Below are positions 1-11,590 of a stretch of 64,000 nucleotides of DNA, one piece after another (positions within the stretch are counted from its first letter, which is position 1; every line of letters begins with the position of its first letter). The position numbers and the translations under genes are program-made. Below the pieces are notes generated by a model. It worked only from the letters and a program-made list of their open reading frames with translations. It was not told where the DNA came from and ran no database searches. The stretch lies in NCBI GenBank assembly GCA_039545315.1, contig BCIM01000003.1:62001-126000 (forward strand), written 5' to 3'. Source of the DNA: Kondoa malvinella. Its lineage: Eukaryota > Basidiomycota > Agaricostilbomycetes > Agaricostilbales > Kondoaceae.

Positions 1-353
1 ACACTGCCTCCGTATGCATAGCCCAACAAGGGTACTCTCATGGTAGATCGTAGGTGTTCCACGAAGACGTAGCCATTAGTGAAGCGTCCATTGCTGTACG
101 GTGCGCCTCGCTGGTATTGTTTGTACTGTTCTGCGCGCGGATGGGCATTGTCTTGATAGCTTGCACCAAAGGCGACCAAAGAAGTGTCTATTCAATAGGC
201 ATAAGCTAGGTTTTGAGAGCCGTTTGCTGTCTTACATTGTGAGGTAAAACTTGTCCGTCGCGCGAGCTCTTGGTGATGTTGCTTTCTTTCGACACCCCGC
301 GCGTCGACGCAGAGCAATAGAGCAAATAGAGGAAGTAGACTTGACCATATCAT
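1..353 (-). CDS. GDSL-type esterase/lipase, N-terminal part (cut by left edge)
   Basis: The 5' end of a secreted GDSL-family hydrolase; the rest lies beyond the left edge. Exon 1 (236-353) starts MIWSSLLPLFALLL, a hydrophobic signal peptide. A 48-nt intron (188-235, GTAAGA...ATAG) follows. Exon 2 (1-187) reads LVAFGASYQDN, matching block I of the family (FGDSxSDN) with Ala in place of the usual Asp and the nucleophilic Ser kept. Downstream comes YSNGRFTNGYVFVEHL and then LLGYAYGGS, the family's Y-x-NGRFSNGxVWVEYLA and N/GYAxGGA signatures. Members hydrolyse esters of lipids or plant polysaccharides outside the cell; the substrate cannot be told. The Met at 353 is preferred because it gives the signal peptide; the ATG at 348 is in another frame. 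Confidence 0.75.
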
Positions 354-709
354 TGGTGCGACGCTATGGCTACTGTAACAAAGAAAGAGACGCGATGTAG
401 CTAGAAAAGGAACGTCGAAAACAGAACGAGGTCAGTGCCGGTGCGAACGCAATGGAAGGTCGGTAAAAGAGTGTGGGCGTCTTGTAGACAGTCTAAGATA
501 CAGATCAGAGCGAAATCTCAGCAACAGTCATGGCAGTTTGAACCAGGACGATTAACGACGAGTTGCAGGCTCTTGGCGAACTGCTGATGTGATATCCGAA
601 GGAAAGCAGCGAACAAGCCAGTGATAATGCAATTTATCTACAAGTGATGCTGTATACACGTTTACAAGTTGTGTGCACTCTCCTAACGTCAGTGGTTATT
701 TGAGGCGAA
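354..709. other. Intergenic, no gene seen
   Basis: About 355 bp between the start of the GDSL gene and the stop of MPH1, both on the minus strand. It should hold the promoter of the GDSL gene and the 3' UTR of MPH1. I see no convincing ORF or element. Confidence 0.5.
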
Positions 710-3700
710 TCATTCGTCTGCATACTCGATGACACCGTCTTCAACGACCTGTACAAGCCACAAATGAGACGAGTAGCCGAACAGCAGGATGTGCAAACTT
801 ACAAAAGAGCTGTCCTCGTATCTGCTGACATCGGAACTCGGATTCCTTTGCGTCTGCATGAAGGGTCGCGATCGATCATAACCCATCTTGAAAGCGCCAG
901 GCTTCTGTGCGCTGTAGACCGATCTTCTATAGACCTCCATCATCTCCGAAGCGTCTGCACGAGACTCGTCGTCCACAAATTCGCGATCCGAGGAGTCTTC
1001 AGGTGGAATGCTGCCGGAAGTAGGGGTATTGTCTTCGCCAGATTCGACTGCCTCAAAAGCTCCTTTGAAAAAGATGTTGGCTTCAGCGTCCACCTTCTTC
1101 TTTTTCTTCTTCTTTGGCAGCGGTGCAGGCGTTTGAACAGTTTTTGCTTTCTTTTGAGCAGGAGGTGAGGTAGGCAGAATTTCAGCTTGGACATCACCAT
1201 CGCTATCGTTCTGAAGCCGTTTAAGTCTTCGCGGGCGTCGGATGAGCTGAACACTGCTTTCATCTGCTTCACTTGGAGTATCTGGCACGGCCCTCTTGCG
1301 CATGTTGACCGCTGGCGAGGAGGAAACACCGGTCTGTGAAGCCCGGACAGAAACCTTAGCAGGTACGCTGCCGCTCCATGCCATAGCTAGCATATCTCCT
1401 CCGCTCGGGTGCCGCTTTAGAGTCTTTCTGTTTGGGTCGGAGCTCTTCAAAACAGCTTGATCTTTGCTCTGCGGCTCGGGTAAAGGCGGCGGGGGCATCT
1501 CTGCTGCCCTTATTGGTGCCGTGATCTTGGTTGGTTGGACCTTGTTATATTGAGCTTCGATCTGATCAAGCTGATTTGCCATGAAAGAGTCGGGCAAGCT
1601 ATCGCCAAAGTCGTTGAAGTCGTCATAAGGATCAGAGTTGGGCACAACGCTAGTCGGCAAGGAGGCTTTTTTGGTCGCTTTCGGCTCTTCCGCAGATTTG
1701 ACCAGATCCAAGTCGATATCGCTTCCATAGTCCGAGCTGGTGCTGGTCGGGACGGCGAACAGCATAGCGGGCGCCTCTTCTTTGACAGGTTCCGCATCTT
1801 CAATGTCGGACGCAAGTTCATCGATCTCCATCTCATCAATTTCAACGGGTTCAGGGACATTGGCAGGCGGAGACGCAGGCATGATGTCGTCATCAGTCTC
1901 CTCAATATCGCTTGGATCGAGGTCAAGGACTTGATTGCTTACTGTCGGAGGCTTTGCTTGCTTGTTATTGGATCTGACAGGCTTGAGAATGGGAGACACA
2001 GCTGGAGAGTCGGGTATTTTGGTGATGGAAGGGATATCAGTAAGGGGTAAGTCGGGCCAGGTCATCCCTGATACATCGATATCAGTGTCGTTAGTGTCGT
2101 CCGGCACCAAGAACACCGGCACGTCATCCATTTCGTCGATAGCAGGCGATTTTGCTTTCGCAGGTGATTTCTTGGTCGATGGCTTTGCGAGAAGATTGGC
2201 CTTTGATTGCGTCCGCGGAGGAACAGCAGCTGGCCCGCGTGCGATTGGAGGTGAAGAGGGAAGCGAAGCAGTTCGTGAAAGCTGACTAGAACGCAAATTG
2301 ATCTGAACAGCGTCTGCTTTAGTCGCGGAGGTACGGCAAGAGCGATAAACGCGATAAGGGATGCTGGCTCCTTGTTCCATGGTGCTCGGTCGCCAAACAA
2401 CTCGGTCTTGTCTAAACTTTTTGGAGATGAAAGTCACTGCTTCCCATTCTTCATACTGAGCATCTCCTTCATCGCATGCATATCCTACTTTGACGGCCTG
2501 CGCCACTCTTTTTGAGGATGCTGACGTTTTGACTTTGTGACTCTTGACTTTATGCAGCGCCGAGAAGGAGATGTCTGGTTTCGAGGGCAACTGACCAATT
2601 CCGCCTTCCCTCGCTCTACGAGCTGGCTCGATCCAATGTTTGAGCAGATTGGCCTCATCAGACGGAGCCAAGACTGCCTTCTTGCGACGATCTGCAGCCT
2701 TCTGAGCTTTGGTAGGCGGCTTTTGCATTGCTTCAGTAGCTGTACGAAAGCCAAGATGACCATCGTCAGGAATGTTGCGGTTGGCATCCTTTGGCGGTTT
2801 CTTGACTGAAGGTTTCCGCTTATTGCCAAAGATGAGGCCGATATTGACAGAGTCGCGCACATAGGGAGTCGTCTCGATCATCTTCTGTTCACATTCGATG
2901 GTATTCTTGTTTGGTACGAGCGGAGCACAGTCAGCGTACAGCTCAAATTCTTTGCCGGAGACGATAAAGGTTTGAATTTTGTTGTAGTCGTCTTGAGCTT
3001 TCGACCACTGTATAATGTGTCAGTAATGAGCAGCATAGCGACATGTCACGCACATTGAGCTCTTCTCGACCTTCAGCGGAAAGTACATAGACCTTTCCCG
3101 ATCTCTCACGAGATGTTCGACCAGTGCGTTGCATCTGCACAACCTATCAGCACCCATGCAAAACGACTTTGAGGAAGACTGACCACTCTGATGGAAGACT
3201 TGGGCGCATCATAGTTGAAGATAGCATCGACTGAACCAATGTCGAGACCTTCTTCACCGATCGAAGTAGCAACCATGACGTTGTATTTGCCCTCTCTGAA
3301 CTGAGCCATGATCTGTCAGTCCGCCATTTACCCTGATCAGCTTAGAGGCAAAGGGCAAGGATCATCACTAACCCCTTGTTGCTCTTTCTGCGAAAACCCT
3401 TTTGCGCCTTTGTTATCTGCGCCTTGGCCAATGAACTTAGTCGCCTTGATCCCTTTCACGCTGCCCAAAAAGTCCGTAACCTCCTCTACGACCTGCCTAA
3501 AATTGATAAACACAATCGCTTTCGTCTCCATCCCTTCTTTCCTGCTCTCTTCGAAATGTGCTTGAAGCAACTCTTTCAACTTGTCCATCTTGGGATGTCC
3601 AGAAACACCAGGTGCATTCTTCAAGTTTTGAGCTTCCCGAATCAGCGCAGTCAAATGCGGGTCCTTGTTTTTATCCGCTTCGATCAACTTTTGCAATTCA

Positions 3701-5198
3701 GCTGTAAAAGCAGAGAGCGAATGACAAAGGAGGTATTGTAAAGCTAGAGCGTAACCGTGTAGCTTCTTGCCTACTGGGAAACACCATTTATGGCCTCTGT
3801 TAGCGGGATCAAGCCAGATGGTTTGGATGGTGAAAGGCGCAATGATGAATGGATCATGGTCTTTTCTGATTCGGCCATTAGCGATTGCAGAGAATTGGGA
3901 GACGAGAGGTTTCATCAATTGACCAAGCTTGTCCCTGAGATGAGCGAAATCCGGTGTGAGCTTGACTACGATCTTCTCGAGGTGAGTGGAGTAGCGGTAG
4001 CGTTGGATGTCCATCGAGTCGGGCGTGCGAACTTCAATATGACCGATCTGCGAAGAGTCAGCCTGACGTTAAGCGAATTATTGCACCCTCACGTGAAGAG
4101 AGTCTATAACCCCTTGAACTTGCTCGACGTTCGCTCCAGGTGTAGCGGTGAGTGCCAAGACACGAAAATGAGGATTCTTCTGCATGAGGTATCGAACAAT
4201 AGTGCAATAGGCTGAAGCTTTATTAGCGCGAGATGAGGATCCGCACGTTTAGACGTACCAAAGTTTCCAGAAGCCTTGTGAGCCTCGTCCACGACTAAAC
4301 AAACGACCTTGCTCGGATCCAGTCTTCCCAGCTTGAGATCATTCGCTACGGTCTGGGGTGTGCAATAAAAGACGCGTTTCGTTTCCCAAGCTTCCGCGCG
4401 GTGTGATGGTGAGTCGTTACCAGTCATTTCTACCACATCGCCAGGTGGAATGCCAGCGATAGTATGGCAGGCTTCGATCTGTTGGGCGACAAGCGGTTTT
4501 GAGGGAGCGACAAAAATGACTTTGCCTTCGGGGAAGAAGCGATAAAAGTTGAGCATGACGACTGCAGCAATGAGAGTTTTGCCCATTCCTGTTGGAAGCG
4601 AACAAAGGACATTATCGAAGAGCGCTCGTCTAGCGATATTGAATTGATAGTCTCTTCGCTCGCGATTCAAGGGATAGATCCACTTCTTTGCTTGTTCTTC
4701 GTCAATCTTGAGCTTCATCGGAGGTGGTTTAAGACTTGGGTTGAGCTCAGGATCATCACCGACAAACTTGCCCGAATCCTCGCCTGCCTCTTCTTCCTCC
4801 ATCTCCTCATCTTCTTCATCGCTGTACACTTGTTTCCCTTTGCCTTTCTTCTTGCGTGAGTCTTTTGCCTGCTCAGCCTTCGATTTACCCCAGCCTTGAT
4901 GCTTGACCCAAACTTGACGATCCCATTTCTTGACTACTTTGACTTTGGGCACAGGGTTTCCAGCAGACGCTGATGTTCCGGTTGCAGTAGATTTGGAACG
5001 AGAAGCAACAGGCGCATTTCCACCAAAAAGCGTCTTCTGCACTAATCCAGCTGGGGCCGTATTTGCACGAGCAGGCACTTTCGAGGTAGAGGCAAAGGTC
5101 TGTTGTGCTTTGGTGGTGCCATTAGTCAGAGCTGTCTCGAGCTGAGCGATAGCAGAGAGGTCCAAATCATCGTCGAAATCAAAGTCCTCGTCAGACAT
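710..5198 (-). CDS. MPH1: Mph1/FANCM-type ATP-dependent DNA helicase
   Basis: A 3'-5' DNA helicase that remodels stalled forks and D-loops in error-free repair (Mph1 in yeasts, FANCM in animals). It starts MSDEDFDFDDDLDL and has an acidic N-terminus, then the superfamily 2 core: PTGMGKTLIAA (motif I), VVDEAHK (motif II, DEAH), ALTATPG (motif III), and TSIGEEGLDIG and QRTGRTSR (motifs V/VI) in the second RecA domain. Introns at 4212-4258, 4048-4092, 3313-3372, 3135-3183 and 3008-3053 join the exons in frame, giving 1413 codons. A further 54-nt intron near 3' (GTAAGT...ACAG, about 750-803) is in frame and may or may not be removed. Roughly half the protein, encoded by 710-3007, is a low-complexity tail rich in Ser, Pro, Asp and Glu with a Lys run, probably disordered and used for partner binding. 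Start chosen at MSDE; an upstream Met at 5240 lacks family-like sequence. Confidence 0.92.
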
Positions 5199-5349
5199 AA
5201 GCGAGGCGCAGGCGACACAGGGAGAGGGCGAGGGTATCACAGAATTATGCTCGGTATCATGAAATGGCTATCACTAGAATGTCTGGTATCCTCTTGCTGC
5301 GAAAAGACTTTGGTTAAAAAACAACAAGCGCGTCTCTCCCAATGCGAGC

Positions 5350-7692
5350 ATGTCGGCTCCTCGCAAGAAGTTTGTGCCCACAAAGCAAGCTCCAGCTGCA
5401 AGATCTAATAGCAGCACGCCCACGAAAGCGGCGGCCAGACCGGCTCCCACGACTCGAGCATCGTCTGAAGGTGATTGCAAAGTTATAAATTCTGTCGCGT
5501 CATACTGAAGCTGCCTGCATAGTGAGGCAAGCAATATTGGCACTCAAAGCTAAGCAAGGAGCTACAAGAAGTGCCAGAGCGAGTCCCAGCCCATTCGAGG
5601 CTGAAGAGCAGGAGATATCCGAAGTCTCTACTTCCTCCCCTCTGGCTTCGTCGTCTTCTGTTCCTGCCTTTGATGATGTTGACGAAGAATTCGGTCCATC
5701 TGTATCTTCTGTCATCGAGAAAGCCAAGACCAATGGTCGCTTGGTGCTTGCTTCGAGATCGTTACAAGCTGTTCCGTCAGAAGTCTACTCTGCATTGATC
5801 TGTAGGCTTTCGTTCGGGCTTCGGCATCCCCATGTCTGAACATTTTGTGCTTCAGCTCCTGCAAATCCGCTTCATCCATCGAATAAAGCGCCCAAATCCT
5901 TTTTCAAGAAAGATCAAGTGGTCGACTTGTCCATTTCTCGCTCGGAAGAAGACGATTCTTCAAATGTTCGATGGTACGAACAGTCACCTCTTACTGTCCT
6001 CAAGCTATCGAACAATGAGATTGACCATCTCGACGAAGAGCTAGGCGGTCTGACCGATCTTGCAAACCTCGATGTGCATTGTAACTGCCTTTCTACCATT
6101 CCTCTATCAATCTCCAATCTGGCCTCCCTTACCCTGCTGAATCTTTCTTCCAATCAACTGCAAGGCTCCGTACCTCTACCAATCCTGAACCTGGAACACC
6201 TCGTCAACCTAGACCTCTCAAACAACAAGCTCACTGCCTTATGGTCAGAAGACTGGAGATCACAACTCAAAGATTGTCTAGCCCATAAACCCTCAGAAGC
6301 AGACGACTCTTTCAACACTGAATCATCCCAAGGTGACGATTTTTGGTCTACCTTCCCTTCCAGTCCAGTCAAGCAACGCAGTGGATCAGCACAAGAGGCT
6401 TTGACTCCTTTCCCAGCACTACGCATACTCAATCTCTCGCATAATCGATTACCGACAAACGCATTGACCGTCCTACCCTCGTCCCTAGTCCAGCTTGATC
6501 TATCCTCAAACGCACTCTTTACTACTCTCCCGCCTTTCTACTTTGAAGAACTGGAAGCGCTCAATCTCTCCTCCAACGAACTACCAGACACTGTCTTTCA
6601 CCCTACTTCAGCCTTACCTAAGCTCAACTCGCTCGACTTATCCAAAAACGCTATCAATACTCTGGCACCTCTGGAAGCTCTCTTCGGCTCAATCAATTAC
6701 CTCTCGATCCCTCCTGCATTGACAAAAATGATCAAGCCTACTACCTCAAAGCTCTCTATCAGAATAAGCGGAAACGTTCTAGCTGCTGAACCCGCTCGAC
6801 GAAGACAAATCCGAAATCAAGCTGCCGCTTTTCCTATCTTGCCGCCTCAGCAATCCCAACCGATCAGAGCAGCAGCAGCAAGTGATGAGAGTTACAAAAC
6901 GGCCGAAGGCGGTGATGATCTACCCGAGGAGTTGGCCAAGCTTGAACTGAGCAGCAAAGCTTTCCCTTATGCTGAAGAAATTCATAACGGGCAATTGGAT
7001 CTCAGTGGAAGGGGTATGGAGCTATTCCCTACTGGAGAGAAGTGCGAGGGGGAAGTCAAGAGTCTGATTTTGGCCAAGAATGGGTTGAAGGACGTTTCGA
7101 TGCCCGCGCTGGTGTCATGGGGCTTTTTTGTCGGCTTGCAGAAGTTAGACCTATCCCGCAACCGGATCACGACGTTTGAAGAAGCGGGTACATTCGAAGC
7201 GTTGGCAAGTCTGGATCTGTCGGCGAATCGGTTGGCGCTTCCAGGCATTTTCGACATTATCTCTCGGACGGCGCCTAAACTCAAGTCGCTCGATCTCACG
7301 TACAATGTGCTGGACAACCTCGAAAGTGTACAACCTCTATTACTACGAAAAGGCGGTGGATTGCGATCACTCAAATTGTCTGGCAATCGATTTGCGGACG
7401 TTTCGCCTTTGACAGAAGTAGCTGTTCAGATCAAGGCAGGTGCGGTTGGGTGGGCGTGTGAGGAGATCGATCTGCGTGACAATGAGATTGGCAAGCTACA
7501 TCCGGAATTGGGCTGGTTGCCTTTGAGTAGCTTTCAGGTCGAAGGTGAGTCCAATGCGTGTGCTCCAATTGATCGTTTCGTGAATTGGTGTCCACACACA
7601 CAGGCAACGTGTTCCGCATTCCTCAGAGAAGAGTATGGGAGACTGGCGGGACAGCAGGCTTGCTGCAGTGGCTGAAGGACAAGATTGCATAG
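5350..7692 (+). CDS. LRRC40: LRRC40-like leucine-rich repeat protein
   Basis: A protein of about 725 residues built of leucine-rich repeats with the plant-/SDS22-like consensus LxxLxLSxNxL, seen over and over (LTVLKLSNNEI, LRILNLSHNRL, LQKLDLSRNRI). The N-terminal 110 residues are Ser/Ala/Pro-rich and lack repeats. The C-terminus, GNVFRIPQR, matches the NPFRxPRR cap of LRRC40 and related proteins. Introns 5471-5522, 5802-5855 and 7545-7603 are needed to reach the start and this cap; total exon length is a multiple of three. The start at 5350 is the first ATG in frame. Function in fungi is unknown; LRR surfaces bind other proteins. It is divergent from MPH1 with about 150 bp between start codons. 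Confidence 0.85.
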
Positions 7693-7794
7693 TGAAAGTG
7701 CCGGTCAAACGTAGCGAGAGCTTTTAGCAATTGCTTTGCATTCCATATTTGACTAGCTACATTTAGTTCCCTTCCCTGTGCGTTCCCTGTGCGA

Positions 7795-9079
7795 CTACTT
7801 GTAGCTCTCCTCGAGCTTCTTGTTGGCAGACTTGACGCAATCCAAAGCCTCGATACGGTCTGTGTAAGCGGCGAGTTTCGGGAACTTGGCGAGCACCTCT
7901 TGCAAGCTGCCAAAGTCATTCAAGCGCTCCATGCGAAGCCAGACTACGACCGGATGAGCATAGCTATGGAAAAGTGCAATGACTTACCGTGGAAGGAAAT
8001 GTCGGCGATAGTCAGGCGGTCGAGGGCAATGTACTGCGAGCCTTTCTTCTCTTGAGCAGCACTGCCCGGTCACATCAGCAGGAATTCTGCATAGCATTGC
8101 GGAGATCCGTACAGCTGTTTCTCGAGAACATCGTAACTGGAGCCAACATGGGATCAGCTGATGACAAGTCCAAGGGCAGGTTGAACGTACAGTCGCTCGG
8201 TCTCGTCACGGAAGCGCTTGATCACACTTGATCCAGCAGCTTCGCCATGGGTGTTCTCGTGCTATATGACACGTCAGCTGCTCGTCAAAGTGCCGTTCAG
8301 GAAACTCACGTAGTGCTTGAACCTATAAACAAGGATCAGCCAATACCGCACTGCAGAAGAGAATAACGTACCAGTTGACGTTACCCTGAACAGGGCCTAG
8401 ACCAGACAGTTGCAAGCAAAGCCATTGATCGATGATAGCTTTCTCCTCGACGGTCCTTCCGCCGAGCTGTCCGTTCAGGTCGTACATGTTGCAGAGGTAG
8501 TGCATGATTGCTCCTGACTCCCTGTCCTCTTGTGTTAGCGCATGTACAACTCATGAAACATAGTGAGCTTACCAGACGACGAAATCGCTGCTCGCTTGTT
8601 TTCAGACTAGCTGTGCTCCAGTAAGTATCCACTCACTTGTTGCCTGCTAGTTCTTCAGCCTATGAAGACTGAAAAACAGAAAGAAAGCCTCACCTCGGTC
8701 GACGATCGCAGGCACACGTCCATTCGGGTTGAGCTTCATGAACGATTCGCTCTTGACGCCCTCTTCACCAAAGGGAATGGCTTTGACCTGTTTCACATCA
8801 GCTCTGTCTAAGTAGTATGCGATTCGACTTCACCTCATATTCCATGTGCAAGGCATTTAATAGAATAGCAGGCTCTGCCCTCAACAGGTCAATACACGCC
8901 GCATACAGCGCATGACAGCTCACTCAAAGGGTTTGGCCCAGGGCTACGGTAACTCAGTCACATTATAGCTCCTGATGCTAGACCGAAGCTTACCCTGGGT
9001 AAATGAGATCATCAGCTAAGCAAGCAGAATGACTTCGGACTCGATCTTACCGGAATGAGCATACAGTAAGACTCCCATA
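7795..9079 (-). CDS. Ure2p-type glutathione S-transferase, 13 exons
   Basis: A 230-residue cytosolic GST of the Ure2p/GTT class, joining glutathione to electrophiles or reducing peroxides. The N-terminus MGVLLYAHSG-PGPNPLKP is the thioredoxin-like fold, followed by LNPNGRVPAIVD and WESGAIMHYL, which bind glutathione. The C-terminal helical domain contains LTIADISFHVWL. Exons: 9052-9079, 8995 (one base), 8925-8944, 8834-8874, 8694-8787, 8637-8646 (ten bases), 8573-8590, 8372-8521, 8310-8322, 8191-8261, 8113-8136, 7988-8061, 7795-7943; the sum is 693 nt. Introns are 44-56 nt. Both micro-exons are forced by frame and by family motifs. No sign of pseudogene decay. Confidence 0.88.
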
Positions 9080-9635
9080 ATTCAAGAGTTAGCAGGTCAC
9101 AAGACGCGTTGATGGTCTGAGAGGAAGACAAAATAGAAATCATGCTCCCCGCTTCGGCGATCCCGCTTCCCACTTTAACTCCAGTGGAGGCGGAACACAC
9201 AGGGCACAGCTCAGAGCGGTGGACATAGCATGCATAGCTGCTGAGAGACTAGGCGGTCGATCAATAATCTTGCAAGAGCTATGTACATGCAGCACTGCCT
9301 TTTGCAAGTGATGTTCCGCCAATGTCCGTCCGATCAATCGATGCAGACAAACTTACATCCTTGCTCAGCGGCTAGCCAGAGCTGATGCTCCTTCATGCAA
9401 ATGCACGTGTCTTGCAGTCCAGCCGATTTGCTGGCAAGCCATCGTCGGTTTGGCGTGTGAGCCATCAACTTTCTACTGACGAGTTGATTGGAGCGAAAGG
9501 CGGTATTCTTCCCAACCAGGCGGACTACTGTGTGACAGAAACATCAGACCGAGAAATAGTGCGCCGCATACAACTTACCAGTTTGGCTTTGAATGCACCT
9601 AGGCGATAGGTCGGCACCATGGCTGGATCATGCTA
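9080..9635. other. Intergenic, no gene seen
   Basis: About 555 bp between the start of the GST gene and the stop of the uL11m gene, both on the minus strand. Short ORFs on both strands have no recognisable motif. It probably holds the GST promoter and 5' leader. Confidence 0.45.
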
Positions 9636-10214
9636 CTAAGGTACCACACGAATACCTGTGCGTATGATGCAGTATTTCCATCAGCATATGCCAAAGAAAA
9701 CCTTGACAAACGCACCCATACTCTTGCAAGTCCCAACGATGCTCCGTGAAAGCGCCTGAAGCCCAACACCTTTCAAGTGCTCATCCTTTTGCTTGACCTT
9801 TGCAATCTCGTACACATGCTTGATGGACACGACACCGGCTTCACCGCTCATCACTAATTTCCCAGCTGGCGTCGTTCCAGAACCTTGTTCTATCCCAGCA
9901 GCTTGTTTTAGCAACCAGCTCACGGGCGGCGTCTTGACTATAAAGCTGAAGGAACGATCAGGGTTGACGGTGATGACTACAGGCGTTGGTGTGGAAGGTT
10001 CGATATGCGCTGTTCGGGCGTTGAATTCTTTGCAAAAGTCCATAGATTTGACTCCGCGTGCTCCTAAGGCTGGTCCTACAGGCGGTGAAGGCGTCGCTTT
10101 GCCTGCTGGGACCATGAGCCTGCCCATCATATATTTTGGTCAGGACATGGAATTTGGCTGCAGTTGAGCCACTAACCGGACTGATTGTGCTACTGTTGAT
10201 GCTACTTTCGACAT
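9636..10214 (-). CDS. uL11m: Mitochondrial ribosomal protein uL11m
   Basis: The L11 protein of the mitochondrial large ribosomal subunit, part of the stalk base where GTPase factors act. It reads MSKVASTVAQSVRL, then VPAGKATPSPPVGPALG, the near-invariant Pro-rich loop of L11, then GVKSMDFCKEFNART and a C-terminal RNA-binding half ending SMGIRVVP. Introns at 10120-10176 and 9656-9715 leave 153 codons, the usual length. There is no long import presequence, which is common in this family. Its start lies 77 bp from the divergent start of another mitoribosomal gene (mS42), so one promoter region probably serves both. Confidence 0.93.
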
Positions 10215-10291
10215 CTTCTGTGTTCAGCCGTGTATGGGTGGCCGCCTCTACCCAAGAGTGGAAATGGAGAAATTTTTGAAGAGTTCGATCC
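10215..10291. promoter_or_regulatory. Bidirectional promoter region, uL11m/mS42
   Basis: Only 77 bp separate two divergent start codons of mitochondrial ribosomal proteins. Transcription of both must start from, or very near, this stretch. I could not identify a TATA box or a known factor site in it. Confidence 0.6.
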
Positions 10292-11408
10292 ATGGCGACC
10301 ATGTTAGCGAGCAGCTCGAAGCGGCTTCTCAGTCAAAGCAACAGCAAATGTCTATGTTCTATTCCGCGGCAGCAAAAGAGGCGAATTCATCGACGGCCTG
10401 CGTTACATTTCGACGCTGCGCAAGGCATGCAACCTTTTCTTTCGGCGAAAGCACTAGACAACATTAGCCAATATCAGGATGGCCTCTTGATTAGGCTTAA
10501 CGATGCTGTAAAAGGTGAGCTTTACTTCTCTCGGCCCTAGAGGTGAAAGTACTGAGGCAGGGCGTATAGGAACACCTTGGGAGCAATCTTCAGTCATGCA
10601 AACAGTCATAAGTACAGCTGCAGATCGAAACCACGCCCTCACTTTCAACCTCGCGTCTCACGCGCTCAACACTTCATACTTTTTATCCAAGCTCGTTCGT
10701 CTATCCAACACCTTGCTATGATCCTATCTAATTGTGCTCACTTTGTACGGACGGCAGACACAAGATAAAGCACGACAATCAGTTGGCTCATCAGCTGAAC
10801 GATTACATTCACATCTAGGCAAATCATTCGGTTCCTTTACGCAATTCAAACATGCTTTCTCTTCTTCCGCTCTGGGCATGTCAGGTTCAGGTTACCTCTG
10901 GCTAGTAATGGATGACAGCAGTAGATTGGGTATCGTCGGTACTTATGGTGGTGGGACGGTCTTGGTCCAGTCCAGGCAACAGAGGGGAGAATATTCAGAA
11001 CTACCTCAAGAAGCCGATACACCCGCTCCTGCGCCTACAGAAGAAGCTACTACGCTACACCAAGAACCTTCATCCAACCCTTCGCCGATGCTCTCCTCAC
11101 ACCGACCAACCTTTTCCCCTTCCTCACCAACAACAACACGGAGCGCATCCACCTTCCAACCTTACCTCATTGAAAATCTAAACAGCCCAACCAACGTCTT
11201 GCAGTCCAAAATGCCTCAATTACATCCTTTGTTTTGTTTATCCATGCATGAACATTGTTGGTTGCCCGATTATGGCGTTTGGGGCCAAGAAGAATATTTG
11301 GCTAGGTTTTGGAACGTTTTGGATTGGTCCGCTGTTGGTGGGTTGTATGAGCGTTTGATGCCTAAGGATGGGAGTAATGAATCCTACAAGCGGATTACTG
11401 GTCAGTAA
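10292..11408 (+). CDS. Mitoribosomal small-subunit protein with Fe/Mn-SOD fold (mS42-like)
   Basis: A 335-residue protein with the C-terminal iron/manganese superoxide dismutase domain. The basic, Ser-rich N-terminus (MATMLASSSKRLLSQ, IPRQQKRRIHRR) looks like a mitochondrial presequence. SOD-like segments include LASHALNTSYFL, GSGYLWLVMDD and HEHCWLPDYGVWG with W/D near the C-terminus. In fungal mitoribosomes two SOD-fold proteins (Rsm26/Mrp1, mS42/mS43) are structural and usually not enzymatic; the unusual spacing and the Pro/Ser-rich insert (residues about 220-260) fit this role better than a true SOD. Introns: 10515-10560 and 10695-10757; the second has the donor GTTCGT. It is divergent from uL11m, which supports the assignment. 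Confidence 0.8.
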
Positions 11409-11590
11409 ATGTAATGACAAGCGTCAGAGCTGGGTTGGGTCAAGGAACGAGATTGGCACCCGGAGCAAGGAGAGGTATGCAAAGGGATTCATGGGATGTA
11501 TGGACGAAAGATAAGGGTATGAACACAATGCATGATATACAAGAAATTCCCTACTTTTGCCTCGCCTGCGCTTCGTCATACTGTTTCCTT

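Noticed and set aside
1535..2285. Plus-strand ORFs of 116-171 codons antisense to MPH1
   Set aside because: They mirror the low-complexity Ser/Asp codons of the MPH1 tail on the other strand and have no motif of their own.
10292..11408. A genuine mitochondrial superoxide dismutase
   Set aside because: The long Pro/Ser insert, divergent metal-site spacing and pairing with uL11m fit a structural mitoribosomal SOD-fold protein better.
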